Source: Rhodococcus oxybenzonivorans
GTDB lineage: Bacteria; Actinomycetota; Actinomycetes; Mycobacteriales; Mycobacteriaceae
Direction of reading: 5' to 3'
DNA: 64,000 nt
Assembly (NCBI RefSeq): GCF_003130705.1
Contig: NZ_CP021354.1
Span: forward strand, 6,200,001-6,264,000
The notes under the pieces were generated by a model that saw only the letters and a program-made list of their open reading frames with translations, ran no database searches and was not told the DNA's origin. A program made the translations under genes and the position numbers. This document shows, in pieces, positions 35,875-45,470 of this stretch. The stretch's first letter is position 1. Each line of letters begins with the position of its first letter.

Positions 35875-35970
35875 CGGTGTCTTTTCGGTCGGCCGGCGTC
35901 GACCCGGTCCCTGGAACTCGTCGTCCGACAAGGGAAACGGGACCGGGAGGTTCAGATGTCAGCTGGCGGG

Positions 35971-36642
35971 TCAGGTCAGGTCGGCGAAGAGTTCGACCTG
36001 GGTGCTACGGCCGGCGGCGATGAGGATGTCCCCGTCGCGCACGACGGTGTCGAGGGCCGCGTGGGTGAAGTCCTCGCCGGGATGCTTGATCGCGACCACG
36101 GTGATCCCGTATTTGCTGCGGATCCCGCTCTCGGCCAGCGGGGACCCGATGATCGCCGGTGGGGCCAGGGTCTTGACCATGGCATAGTCCTCTTCGAACT
36201 CGATGTAGTCGAGCATCCGTCCGGTGACCAGGTGCGCGACCCGCTCACCCATGTCGTGTTCGGGCAGCACGACATGGTGGGCGCCGACCCGTTCCAGGAT
36301 GCGTCCGTGCTGGCGGCTGGTCGCCTTCGCCCAGATGTTCGCGATCTCGAAGTCCGCCAGCAGGGAGGTGGTCAGGATGCTCGATTCGAGATCGGTGCCG
36401 ATGCTGACCACGGCGTGCCGGAACTCCGGGATCCCGAGCTGCTCGAGAGCGTCCCGGTTGGTGGTGTCGGCGACGGCGGAGTGGGTGAGCTCGTCGGCGT
36501 AGCGCTGCACCCGTTCCGGGTCGGAGTCCACCCCCAGCACGTCGGAGCCGCGGACAACCAGTTCCCGGGCGAGGGAGCCGCCGAAGCGTCCCAGCCCGAT
36601 CACGGTGACGCGGGGGACGTGGCGTTTCGGTGTTCTAGCCAA
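35971..36642 (-). CDS. trkA: TrkA family potassium uptake regulatory protein
   Basis: 223 residues from TTG 36642, chosen because GGAGAG lies about nine bases upstream and it overlaps the trkH end by eight bases; GTG 36612 is the alternative. Rossmann NAD-binding motif VTVIGLGRFGGSLARELV, acidic VDSD after strand 2, then a TrkA-C domain from about 140 (EEDYAMVKTLAPPAIIG). It gates the TrkH channel encoded just upstream. Single Trk-N/Trk-C unit, like KtrA. Confidence 0.9.
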   Translation of the reverse strand: MARTPKRHVPRVTVIGLGRFGGSLARELVVRGSDVLGVDSDPERVQRYADELTHSAVADTTNRDALEQLGIPEFRHAVVSIGTDLESSILTTSLLADFEIANIWAKATSRQHGRILERVGAHHVVLPEHDMGERVAHLVTGRMLDYIEFEEDYAMVKTLAPPAIIGSPLAESGIRSKYGITVVAIKHPGEDFTHAALDTVVRDGDILIAAGRSTQVELFADLT

Positions 36643-38002
36643 CGATGGGTCTCTCCTCAGGTAGTTCGTAGCGGCGGCCACGTTCGCGCAGGGCGAGCGC
36701 GGAGGCCAGGGTGATCGGGCCCAGGCGCCCGACGAACATCAGCGCCACCAGCAGTATCTGCCCGGCCGCCGGCAGGTCGGCGGTGATCCCCGCCGACAGG
36801 CCGACGGTGCCGAATGCGGAGACGACCTCGAACAGGACAGCGTCGAGATCGAAGTCGGTCAGCAACAGCAGAGTCAGGGTGCCGGCCATGACCGCGCCCA
36901 CCCCGAGCAGGGCCACGGTGATCGCCTGCCGCTGCACCATCGCCGACAACCGCCGGCCCATGACGTGCACGGTGGGTTCCCCGCGGATCTCGGTGACGAT
37001 CACGAACGCCAACAACGCGAAGGTGGTGACCTTGATCCCACCCGCTGTGCCCGCGCTGCCGCCGCCGATGAACATCAGCACATCGGTCAGCAGCAGGGTC
37101 GACGGGTGCATGCCGGCGATGTCGACCGAGTTGAAGCCCGCCGTCCGCGGCGAGATACCGGCGAACGTCCCGGCCAGGAGCTTGCCGGGCACACCGAGCG
37201 GACCGAGGGTGTGCGGGTTGGCCCATTCGATCGCCGTGATCGACAGCACCGCGACCACGGCGAGGACACCGTAGGTGAGCAGGGTGATCTTGGTGTGCAG
37301 CGACCAATGCGACGCAGTTCGATTCCGTGTGGCAGTGCGCCTCATCGAGCGGGTGACCTCGAAGATCACCGGGAATCCCAGACCACCGATGACGAGGGCG
37401 GCCATCACTGGGACGATGATCCACGCGTCGGTCTGAAACCGGGTCAGGCTGTCGGCGTAGAGAGCGAATCCGGCGTTGTTGTACGCCGAGATCGCGTGAA
37501 AGATCCCCGAATACATCGCCTGCCCGAGCGGTTGGTGATACCCGGCCGCGAACCGGGCGGTCAGAATGATCGCGACGACGACTTCGACGGCCACACTCAT
37601 TTTCAGGACCCCGAGGACGACCCGTTTGCTCTCACCCAGGCGCAGGCTCTTCGTCTCGGTCTGCGCCACCAGTTGCATCCGCAGCCCCATCCGGCGGGCA
37701 ACGAGCAGGCCGAGTAGTGATGCGAGGGTCATGATGCCCAACCCGCCGATCTGGATGAGTCCGAGGATGACCAGTTCACCGAACAACGACCAATAGGTGC
37801 TGGTGTCGACCACCACGAGACCGGTCACGCAGACCGCCGAGGTGGCGGTAAACAGCGCGGTCACCGGATCGGTCGCCTCCCCGGCTTCCGACGAGAACGG
37901 CAGCATCAACAACACGGTGCCCAGCACGGTGGCCGCGCCGAAGCCCATCACCACCAACCGGGCCGGGTGCCTGGCGCTGGGCAGAAACCGGGTCGGCGTC
38001 AC
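36635..38002 (-). CDS. trkH: TrkH/KtrB family potassium transporter
   Basis: 455 residues from GTG 38002, which overlaps the stop of the GT87-like gene (GTGA). Four pore repeats are visible: ATSAVCVTGLVVVDTSTYW, AISAYNNAGFALYADSL, SPRTAGFNSVDIAGM and SAFGTVGLSAGITADL, each with a filter glycine. FIGGGSAGTAGGIKVTT is also diagnostic. Its partner trkA follows with an eight-base overlap. It imports K+, usually Na+- or H+-coupled. Confidence 0.92.
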   Translation of the reverse strand: MTPTRFLPSARHPARLVVMGFGAATVLGTVLLMLPFSSEAGEATDPVTALFTATSAVCVTGLVVVDTSTYWSLFGELVILGLIQIGGLGIMTLASLLGLLVARRMGLRMQLVAQTETKSLRLGESKRVVLGVLKMSVAVEVVVAIILTARFAAGYHQPLGQAMYSGIFHAISAYNNAGFALYADSLTRFQTDAWIIVPVMAALVIGGLGFPVIFEVTRSMRRTATRNRTASHWSLHTKITLLTYGVLAVVAVLSITAIEWANPHTLGPLGVPGKLLAGTFAGISPRTAGFNSVDIAGMHPSTLLLTDVLMFIGGGSAGTAGGIKVTTFALLAFVIVTEIRGEPTVHVMGRRLSAMVQRQAITVALLGVGAVMAGTLTLLLLTDFDLDAVLFEVVSAFGTVGLSAGITADLPAAGQILLVALMFVGRLGPITLASALALRERGRRYELPEERPIVG

Positions 38003-39240
38003 TGGACCATCACATCTTGTTTGGCCGGTGACGCCGGCGCGACTCGTCGAGCCGCGAGCCGGCGGTGCAGCAACACCCCAAAGATCACGATCAGCAGCAG
38101 CGACCACCCGAGGGTGGTCTTCATGTACTCGGCGGCGCGCCCGGCCTCGGGAAACCTGCCCGAGAGCCAACTGTCGTAGCTGAGGAACCCGTACACCGCC
38201 AACCAGGCCGGCCAGTTCCGCATCACCGAGTTCGGCAACACCACCGACAGCAACAACGGCACCAGCATCATCGAGTAATACATCTGCCCGAGCGAGCCGA
38301 GCAGGAACGACCCGGTCAGCAACACCCCGGAGGTGGTGGTGACGAAGAACACCTCGTCACTGCGGTGATACCGGCACAGCAACCACACCGAGCCCAGCAC
38401 CAGCAGCGCGAACAACCCCCGCAGACCGGTGATCAGCAGCGACGGGAGACCGTAGTAGGTGCCGTTGCCGACGATGGCGCTGTTGAAGTAGTCCCGCGAC
38501 TGCATCAGATACGGGGCGGTGTGTGTGAGGAACGCGGCAGGATCGGCCGCCAGCGGCCACGCCACAGCGGTCAGCACCACAGGTATCCCGAGCGCGGTGA
38601 CGAAGACCCTCCGCTGGCCCCGCACCAACGGCAGCAGCAGCAGCGGCGCAAGAATCGGTTTCACCGCGAACGTCAGTCCGATCGCGGCGCCGGACCAGTA
38701 GTCGCGGCGGCGCAGCAGCAGAAGCAGAAAGGCAATCTCCCCGAGCAGAACCAGACCGTTGATGTTGGTGAACACCAACGTGTTGGTCACCGCCTCCGAG
38801 AAGAAAGCCCCCAGCAGCAGAAGCGGGGCAGCCAGCGACCGCAGTCCGAGGCCGAACATGCGCAGCAGAAGGTACAGCGCCACCAGGATCGCGGCGGTGT
38901 TGGCAAGGATGAACATCCATCGGGACAGCTCCGGCGGCAGCACCGCGATCGGAGCGATCAACAGCGTTCCGCTCGGCGGATACAGATAGTGCGGGTCCAC
39001 CGACGAGAAGTCCGCGGTGTAGACCTCCCGGCGGTTCTAGAACGCCACCGCCGCCGTGTAGACCGGCGCGAAGTCGTCGGTGATGTACCCGTCGACCGCC
39101 TTGATCAGCACCCGGTGCAACGCCGTCATCACCGCGACCGGCCACAGCACCGCAGCGGCCACGGCAGCCGGATCCCGCGGACCCTCGACCAGTTCGGCCA
39201 TCGTCCGCCGCCAGGAAACCGGCCGCCACGCGGAGCTCAC
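37999..39240 (-). pseudogene. GT87/DUF2029-like membrane glycosyltransferase with in-frame stop
   Basis: Reads as one membrane protein from GTG 39240 (or ATG 39201) to 37999 in a single frame, except for an amber codon TAG at 39039-39037 (codon 68), between FAPVYTAAVAF and NRREVYTADFSS, where relatives run straight on. About ten helices follow, with DPHYLYPPSG, FTNINGLVLLGEIAFLLLLL (key FTNINGLVLL) and LTFAVKPILAPLLLLPLV, typical of polyprenol-phosphate-mannose-dependent mannosyltransferases. A single T-to-A change in a TTG codon would explain it. It starts the transcript of trkH-trkA, so polarity could matter. Confidence 0.75.
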
Positions 39241-39264
39241 ACCGCTCCCGAAGAGCGCACCCGA

Positions 39265-39380
39265 GATCGGGGGGAAACAGCCGGGTGCACCACACACCGT
39301 GAATTCATACGGAAGTCCTTGCCTTGCGTTCGCCGAATACACCGCCGACCAGACTTCCCGGCACACCGTCGGCCACTCTA
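39265..39380 (-). ncRNA. conserved promoter plus possible structured leader, copy B
   Basis: Minus-strand reading: -10-like TAGAGT (39380-39375), an eight-base gap, GTGTGCCGGGAAGTC, TGGTCGGC, then CAAGGACTTCCG and TGTTTCCCCCCGATC. GGAAGTC (39358-39352) can pair with GACTTCC (39317-39311), with a 34-base loop. It matches copy A at 31246-31364 in parts and spacing. Located 24 bases before the GT87-like gene start. Confidence 0.45.
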
Positions 39381-39672
39381 ACGCCGCCGGGTCATCCGAA
39401 GAAACCGCCATCGACTCGGAAGTCCGGCGGCGAGCCGCAGTCGCAACCGCCCGTTTCGGAGGTGGCGGCACAGCAACGCGTAGGGTGCCCGCCCGAGAAC
39501 TCCTCCGTCGGCGGCTCCCGCTCCGGCTGAAAGGAGGGGGAAGTACGTCTCGAGTGGTTGACGATCCGTTAATCGAAAGCCTCTTTGGCATAGATTCTCG
39601 CCGGGCTCGCCGTGCCAGAAATTTCGTGTCGACCACCGACCCTTCCGATGCACCTGCTGCCATGATTAGAGG

Positions 39673-40860
39673 GTGAGTCGGGTGCCCTCAGTGTGGTCAC
39701 TGGTCGGTCGCCGCCGCCGGCGACGGGCATCGGTCGTCGTGATCGTGACCTGTTGGACGGCCGCGACGGCATGCGGTCCAGCGCCGTCTCACGATGCGGA
39801 GTCCTTTCCCGCGCTCGACGTCGTCACCGAGATCGACGGGCTCGACCATCCCTGGGACGTAGTGGCCGCCCCGGACGGCACCCTACTGACGGGCGAGCGC
39901 TCCGGCCGCTTCGCCGTCCGACGACCCGACGGCAGCACGGGCGTGCTCGCGGCGGATGTGTCCGACCTCGTCGTCCACGACGAACTCGGCCTGATGGGAA
40001 TCGCCCTCGCCCCCGACTTCGCCGCCACCCGCACCCTGTATACCTGCCAGACCCACACCACCGGCGAGGTCACCGACATCCGGGTGCAAGCCTGGACCGC
40101 GGACCTCGACTGGACCGTGCTGGCCCCGACCCGAGTCTTGGTCACCGGACTTCCGCTGAGCGTCCGCGGCCGGCACGGTGGCTGCCGCCTCCTCCCCCAT
40201 CCCGACGGAACACTGTTGATCGGCACCGGTGACGCCACCCAAGCGAGTGCACCTCAGGACCCAAACTCCCTCGGCGGGAAGGTGTTACGAGTCGACGCCA
40301 TCACCGGTGAACCCGCCACGGGAAACCCGTTCGCTGACAGCGCGGTCTACACGCTCGGCCACCGCAACGTCCAAGGACTGGCGATCCGCCCCGACACCGG
40401 CGACATCTACTCCATCGAACAGGGCACTCATCGCGACGACGAAGTGAACCGGCTGATTCCCGGCGCAAACTACGGCTGGCACCCGGACACCGGAGACGGC
40501 TTCTACGACGAATCCGTGCCGATGACCGACCCGGATCGAGTACCCGGGGCGATCGAGGCGGTGTGGAGTTCCGGCCCTGCCACCATCGCCACCGCGAGCG
40601 GCTCATTCGTCACCGGATCCGGCTGGGGCACCTGGTCCGGTGCTCTCGCGGTCGGAGTACTGAAGGGCCGCCAGGTACGGTTCCTGCGACTCGACCCCGC
40701 CGGGATCCGTGTGATCGCCGAGGCCATCCCCCCGGAACTGACCGGCACATTCGGCCGCATCCGCACCGTCGCCGCCCAAGCCGACGGGTCACTGCTCGTC
40801 ACCACCGACAACGGAAACGACGACAAAGTGCTCCGTATCACCCCCGCCAGCAGACGATAG
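39673..40860 (+). CDS. PQQ-dependent aldose sugar dehydrogenase-like lipoprotein
   Basis: 395 residues from GTG 39673. Arg-rich start, hydrophobic segment and lipobox-like TAATACGPA. Six-bladed glucose/sorbosone dehydrogenase fold: GLDHPWDVVAAPDGTLLTGE, DELGLMGIALAPDF, LGGKVLRVDAITGE, LGHRNVQGLAIRP, EVNRLIPGANYGWHPD and FGRIRTVAAQADGSLLVTTDN, cited by key cores HPWDV, GHRN and NYGWH. Oxidises aldoses in the envelope using PQQ; relatives include Asd/YliI. PQQ synthesis genes are not in the window. Confidence 0.85.
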   Translation: MSRVPSVWSLVGRRRRRRASVVVIVTCWTAATACGPAPSHDAESFPALDVVTEIDGLDHPWDVVAAPDGTLLTGERSGRFAVRRPDGSTGVLAADVSDLVVHDELGLMGIALAPDFAATRTLYTCQTHTTGEVTDIRVQAWTADLDWTVLAPTRVLVTGLPLSVRGRHGGCRLLPHPDGTLLIGTGDATQASAPQDPNSLGGKVLRVDAITGEPATGNPFADSAVYTLGHRNVQGLAIRPDTGDIYSIEQGTHRDDEVNRLIPGANYGWHPDTGDGFYDESVPMTDPDRVPGAIEAVWSSGPATIATASGSFVTGSGWGTWSGALAVGVLKGRQVRFLRLDPAGIRVIAEAIPPELTGTFGRIRTVAAQADGSLLVTTDNGNDDKVLRITPASRR

Positions 40861-40928
40861 GCTCCCACCTGCCCTGCGGGTGCACCCGAAGCGTGACGAA
40901 ACTTATCGCCACTATCGGTGAGCGGTTC

Positions 40929-41900
40929 TCATTCAGCCACGAGCCGGCTCCCGACGGTGTGCACGACCTGCACGTCCGGGTTCCAGGGGATCAGCGCCTC
41001 GACGGTTTTCTCGAGCTCGCCGAGCGACGGCAGCGTTTCGGGACCGAGGACCGCGACCGTGGCCGTGCCGCCCTGCCAGGTGACATCGGTGACCTCGGCG
41101 CCGGGGGTGCCGGCCAGCCATTGCTCGGCTGCGGTGTTGATCTGCCGTGCCCACACCGATGACAGGGAGTTGACCACCATCGGGATCGCGACCACGAGCA
41201 GCACCACCGTCAGGAGGGTATAGGCCCGTCGCCGGTGGGAGCCTGTGACACTGTCGACCTCCCCGGCGTATCCCGCGGCCACGAGCACAGCCGTCGAGGT
41301 GATAACCATCGCCACCACATTCGATGCGAACAGCACGAATGCACCCGCTGCCAGGGAGGGGGACCCCGATCCCAGGCACACCCCCACGACCGCGAGCGGA
41401 GGTACCAGGGAGATCGCGATGGCGACCCCGGGCAGGACGTCACCGACATCTTTTCGGGCGATGGCGATGGCACCGACCAGGCCGGTGGCCAGTGCGGCGG
41501 CCAGGTCCATCAGCGTCGGGGAGGTTCGGCCGAGTACCTGCGAATTGGATAGCACGTTCGTCGGATTCGGCAATACCTGCGCGAACACCACACCTAACAC
41601 GACGACCAGAACGATGCCCGCTGCGACGTAAAGCAGACTCTGTGCGATCAGGCGGCCGCTGCCGGTAGTGATGCCCAACCCCACCCCGAGGATAGGCGTC
41701 GACAGCGGTGCGACGATCATCGCGCCGATCACCGTGGCGGTGGAATCACCTACCACCCCGGCCACTGCGATCACCGCCGACAAGGTCAACATCACCCAGA
41801 ACGCGGAACGCTTCGCGCCTGTATCACCGACCGAGAAGTTGAGGCGTTCGTCGAGCTGGGCCAACGTCCGACGTTGCCCATCGGGAACGAGTTTCTGCAT
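40929..41900 (-). CDS. DUF389 membrane protein
   Basis: 323 residues. Six or seven helices; the hallmark DSTATVIGAMIVAPLSTPILG (cited by VIGAMIVAPLSTPILG) is clear near residue 60, and GVAIAISLVPPLAVVG near 160. The C-terminal 90 residues form a soluble domain after the last helix. Family function is unknown. Start ATG 41900. Confidence 0.88.
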   Translation of the reverse strand: MQKLVPDGQRRTLAQLDERLNFSVGDTGAKRSAFWVMLTLSAVIAVAGVVGDSTATVIGAMIVAPLSTPILGVGLGITTGSGRLIAQSLLYVAAGIVLVVVLGVVFAQVLPNPTNVLSNSQVLGRTSPTLMDLAAALATGLVGAIAIARKDVGDVLPGVAIAISLVPPLAVVGVCLGSGSPSLAAGAFVLFASNVVAMVITSTAVLVAAGYAGEVDSVTGSHRRRAYTLLTVVLLVVAIPMVVNSLSSVWARQINTAAEQWLAGTPGAEVTDVTWQGGTATVAVLGPETLPSLGELEKTVEALIPWNPDVQVVHTVGSRLVAE

Positions 41901-42304
41901 ACAACCCCCTCACCGTCGCGGCCGAACACCACTGTTCGCCGTCGAATCGCCTCGCATCCCCAAGTAGACGGGGCGTCAGGATCGCGAAGTTCGGGTCCGG
42001 GTCGTCGAGGTAGCCGACCAGTTCGCCCAGCAGGGCGCGGTGCAGGTCCGGTTGGTCAGGGTGAAAGCCGCGTCCTGACTCGTCATGGTTCTCCTCTCAC
42101 GAGAACACGACCGTCGACGGCGAGATCCCCGACGATCGCGGTCGGTTCGTCACGTCAACACGCAGTATCCAAACGTGTCGACGTGGGCTCGACCCTGTCA
42201 TCACCCGCTGGCCGTTGCTTCATCCGTGGTGGGTGATTCTCCGTCCGAGCGGCGAGGAACTGGCCTCCGCGGAGCCGTTGTGCTGGGGCCGGGAAGGCAC
42301 CCAC
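41901..42304. other. spacer with trace of a frameshifted small ORF
   Basis: About 400 bases. On the minus strand a strong ribosome-binding site, AGAGGAG, precedes ATG 42086, but that frame codes only 36 unconvincing residues. In the neighbouring frame a natural-looking sequence (FHPDQPDLHRALLGELVGYL, then DDPDPNFAILTPRLL) runs towards the DUF389 start. This suggests an indel just after the start of a former small gene. Family not recognised. The part from 42090 to 42304 shows nothing else. Confidence 0.35.
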
Positions 42305-43336
42305 CTACGTAGGGCTTCCGAATCCGGGCATTCCAAGACTGTCGGCGAGCCACCAGCGGACCGCCTGCGCGTAGAGGTCGGGCGCCTCAACGGGTAGTAG
42401 GTGTCCAACGTCATCGATGGGTCGGGGCGTCCAGCCCGGCCGTCGGGCGTGCTGCATGAGCGACGTGGGGTCGACAATGTGATCGTCCCTTCCCCACAGC
42501 ACAAGCACGGGCACCCGCACGCAATCGAGCGCCTCGTTCGTCTGTCTTTGCGTGATGAACATCGCTTTGACGATCGACGCGAATGCCGTGGCCGTGCCCC
42601 CAAGCCGTTCCGGGTGCTCGCGGGCCGCCTCGAGGCCATCGAGCCACAGCTCGACTTGTGCTCGTGAGACACGAGCCGGGTTGCCACCGACGAGGCCGGT
42701 TCTGAGACCTGAGATGGAGCCCGCGTTTGTGATCGCGGTTCGCTTGGCGTCGAGTATGCGCCCGCCCGTCAGTCGCAATATTATCCGCGTCGTCGGCGGG
42801 CCGGCTGCGACGACGAGGCGCCCCAGCGTCTGCCACCCGAGTGCCTCGGCTAGCGACGTCCGGCGCCACGGTAGCGTCGGAGCCGCCAAGACGACTCCCA
42901 GCGTATTCTCGGGCATTATCGTGGCGGCCAGCGCCGCCACCAAACCACCCATCGACCAGCCGTGCAGCACCAGCTGGCTCTCGAGGCGGAGCTGCCGGAC
43001 GAAGGCCGCCACGAAGCGAGCGTCCAGGTCCGCGCGTGGCCCGTGCCGATACAGATCACCGGTGTGGCCGGCAATCGTCCCTGGGACGTCGACGGAAATC
43101 ACCGGCCCGAGCCGGCGCAGGTGAGGAACGAGATCAATCCACATGCTCGCGCTACCGGTCATCGGGGGCACCAGCAGGTGAACTGGCGCGTCGGGAGGCG
43201 CGGTCGAAGCGGGCTCCGCTCGGACATAGTGCACGGGCACGCCGCACACGCTCGTCGACACGCTGCGCAACCCCGCCCACTGCTGCGACCGGGCGGCCCA
43301 GTCGTCGTATCGCACGGTGTATCCCTTCCTCCTCAT
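42305..43336 (-). CDS. alpha/beta hydrolase
   Basis: 343 residues from ATG 43336. Catalytic features: oxyanion region LLVPPMTGSASMW, nucleophile LHGWSMGGLVAAL, acid VLVLWGRDDHIVDP and histidine DDVGHLLPVEAPDL. G-W-S-M-G elbows are common in esterases and C-C hydrolases. The divergent N-terminus (YDDWAARSQQWAGLR) is not diagnostic. The PucR regulator lies upstream on the same strand with 91 bases between, and might control it. Confidence 0.85.
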   Translation of the reverse strand: MRRKGYTVRYDDWAARSQQWAGLRSVSTSVCGVPVHYVRAEPASTAPPDAPVHLLVPPMTGSASMWIDLVPHLRRLGPVISVDVPGTIAGHTGDLYRHGPRADLDARFVAAFVRQLRLESQLVLHGWSMGGLVAALAATIMPENTLGVVLAAPTLPWRRTSLAEALGWQTLGRLVVAAGPPTTRIILRLTGGRILDAKRTAITNAGSISGLRTGLVGGNPARVSRAQVELWLDGLEAAREHPERLGGTATAFASIVKAMFITQRQTNEALDCVRVPVLVLWGRDDHIVDPTSLMQHARRPGWTPRPIDDVGHLLPVEAPDLYAQAVRWWLADSLGMPGFGSPT

Positions 43337-43427
43337 TCAATGGGAGTCGACCAGCGAGTTTTCGACAAGTAGTCGATCAGGAGGGGGAAGTGATCACCGA
43401 GCCGCCGGCCGCCGCGGGGTGAGCTCG

Positions 43428-44489
43428 TCACCGGTTGTCGATCACCATCATCAGTGCCGTCGCACGAGCCCGATTCTCGATCGCGTCGACAGCGAAACCC
43501 AGATGCCTGGACAGCTTGGTCAGCCGGTGCGCAACGCTGCTGTGGTGCAGGTGCATGCTCTCCGCCGCGGCCCGCAGTGTTCCCGACCGCAGATACACCC
43601 GCAGCGTCGCCAGCAACTCCGCCCCTTGTTCGGAGTCGCGCAGTTCGGCGGCGTGAACAAGATCGGGAATCGCGGCGTGTGCGAGGCTCTGTCCTGCGAC
43701 CAGTAGGTTGAGGGCGCCGAGGTCGTCCGCGTTTCCGATCGGTTCAAGTCCGGAAGCCTGACTACGAGCGAATTTCGCTGTGCCGACAAGTGTGTTCGCG
43801 TCCGACGCCGGGCCCGCCAGTGAGAGACCCACCTGCACGGATCGAGAGCGGGCCACGTCGGCGAATTCCTTTGTCGGCTCGCAAGATTCCGCAAGGAGCA
43901 TCAGCGAATCGCCGTCCACCTCGATCTCGGTGGAGCGGCCGGGTGCGAGCTCACCGGGTAGCGGTAGGCGCGCGCCGCCGCGGGCCGTGTACACGAGCAC
44001 ACGGACCGGAGTCGACGGTTCGATCCGCAGCGCAGCGCATGAGGTAAGCACCGCCAGCTCGTCCATCGGAAACAGAAGATTGCGTGTGTGCTCGGCGTCG
44101 CTGAGCACACGGCGCGGTTGCAGGATGATCGCCGCGGTCAAGGCCATCCGATCGACGAGCATGTCGTCGAGCGGCAGACTCGCACCCGGTCTCTCTATCC
44201 AGACAGACCCGACCACCACATCGTCGACCACGACGTCCTTCGATGCACTGGGCGCGAGCCGGGGCTGCGGAGACCACCGCCCGCGAGGGTCGCAGCGGCG
44301 CGGCTCGGAACTGCCGGACCACCCAGAAATGTCGATACCGACGACGCAGTCGGCCAGCGCGGCACTCGCCCGGAGCATCGACGCCGTGTCCGCGCCGTGT
44401 CGGACCAGCGCGTCGAAATAGTCGATCACTCGTACCAGTCCCGCCGAGTCCGCATCGAGCTCGGCGAGCCGGTACATCAGTCCCTGCAT
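43428..44489 (-). CDS. PucR-type transcriptional regulator
   Basis: 353 residues. An N-terminal GAF-like region (to about 125) and a middle GGDEF-like region degenerate in sequence are followed by the C-terminal HTH_30: LLATLRVYLRSGTLRAAAESMHLHHSSVAHRLTKL, cited as about residues 290-325 with key AAAESMHLHHSSVAHRL. PucR-family activators control purine, aromatic or lipid degradation. Possible targets are the hydrolases on either side. Start ATG 44489, with ATG 44477 as the alternative. Confidence 0.85.
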   Translation of the reverse strand: MQGLMYRLAELDADSAGLVRVIDYFDALVRHGADTASMLRASAALADCVVGIDISGWSGSSEPRRCDPRGRWSPQPRLAPSASKDVVVDDVVVGSVWIERPGASLPLDDMLVDRMALTAAIILQPRRVLSDAEHTRNLLFPMDELAVLTSCAALRIEPSTPVRVLVYTARGGARLPLPGELAPGRSTEIEVDGDSLMLLAESCEPTKEFADVARSRSVQVGLSLAGPASDANTLVGTAKFARSQASGLEPIGNADDLGALNLLVAGQSLAHAAIPDLVHAAELRDSEQGAELLATLRVYLRSGTLRAAAESMHLHHSSVAHRLTKLSRHLGFAVDAIENRARATALMMVIDNR

Positions 44490-44498
44490 CCAGCAACG

Positions 44499-45470
44499 CT
44501 ACGAGGCTGGTGACACCACGCGCAAGCCTCTCCGCAGCGCGTCGAGTGCCTCCGCCATCGCGCGTTTGCTGACCTCCGCCGTCGCCAGCAATCCGGACCC
44601 GTGGAAGGTGCCGGGGAACGAATGCAGCTCCACGCTGATACCGGCGCGGAGCAGGCCGAGGGCGTAGTCGATCCCCTCGTCACGCAGCGGGTCCAATTCC
44701 ATCGTGCAGAGATAGGTCGGGGGCAGGCCACGAAGATCGGTTGCGCGGGCCGGCGCCGCGTAGATCGACACATTCGGATCTTCCGATCCGGTGTAGGACG
44801 CCCCGAGGTAGTACTGCCACGACAGGATCGCATTGGGGCGGTGCCACAACGGGGTGTCGATGAACGTCGTCATCGAGGCGGTGGTCAGCCGGTCGTCGAG
44901 CTCGGGAATGTCAAGAAGCTGGAACGCGACCGGGACGACGCCCTCGTCACGCGCCCTCAGGACGGTTCCGGCGGCGAGCCCACCACCCGCGCTCTGACCA
45001 CCGACCGCGATGCGGGAGGGATCGATTCCCCACTCGTCCGCGTGGGCGTGGAGGTGAGTCAAAGCCGCGTAGCAGTCGTCGAGCGGACCCGGAAAGGGCG
45101 TTTCCGGAGCTAACCGGTATTCGACGCTTGCGACGGCGCACCCGAGTTCCCGCACCACCTCGACGCAGAAGGGGTCGCTGGAGGCCGCCGTTCCGATCGC
45201 GAACCCACCCCCGTGGATCCATAGAAGAACCGGCAGCGGTCCCCCCGTGTTCTCCGGCGTGAAGAACCGGACACCGACGTCCGGGTCGTCGCCGAGGCCT
45301 GGGACCGACAACTCCTGAACACGGACTCCGTCGAACGACAGATCAGCCAACAGGGAGCCGACCAGAGAGTCGAAGGTCGCCCGTGCGGAGGGCAGGTCGG
45401 AGAAATCGAGATTCGGGAGCATGGTGACCGCGGCCGCGAGTTCGGGGTCGAGCGTGGGAAATGATGTCAT
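44499..45470 (-). CDS. HSL-family esterase/lipase (alpha/beta hydrolase)
   Basis: 323 residues from ATG 45470. Hormone-sensitive-lipase motifs: LLWIHGGGFAIGTA (HGGG oxyanion), nucleophile VGGQSAGGGLAAG, acid in TMELDPLRDEG and histidine in PGTFHGSG. Cytoplasmic, about the usual length for the family. It ends nine bases before the PucR gene, so they may be one operon. Confidence 0.9.
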   Translation of the reverse strand: MTSFPTLDPELAAAVTMLPNLDFSDLPSARATFDSLVGSLLADLSFDGVRVQELSVPGLGDDPDVGVRFFTPENTGGPLPVLLWIHGGGFAIGTAASSDPFCVEVVRELGCAVASVEYRLAPETPFPGPLDDCYAALTHLHAHADEWGIDPSRIAVGGQSAGGGLAAGTVLRARDEGVVPVAFQLLDIPELDDRLTTASMTTFIDTPLWHRPNAILSWQYYLGASYTGSEDPNVSIYAAPARATDLRGLPPTYLCTMELDPLRDEGIDYALGLLRAGISVELHSFPGTFHGSGLLATAEVSKRAMAEALDALRRGLRVVSPAS

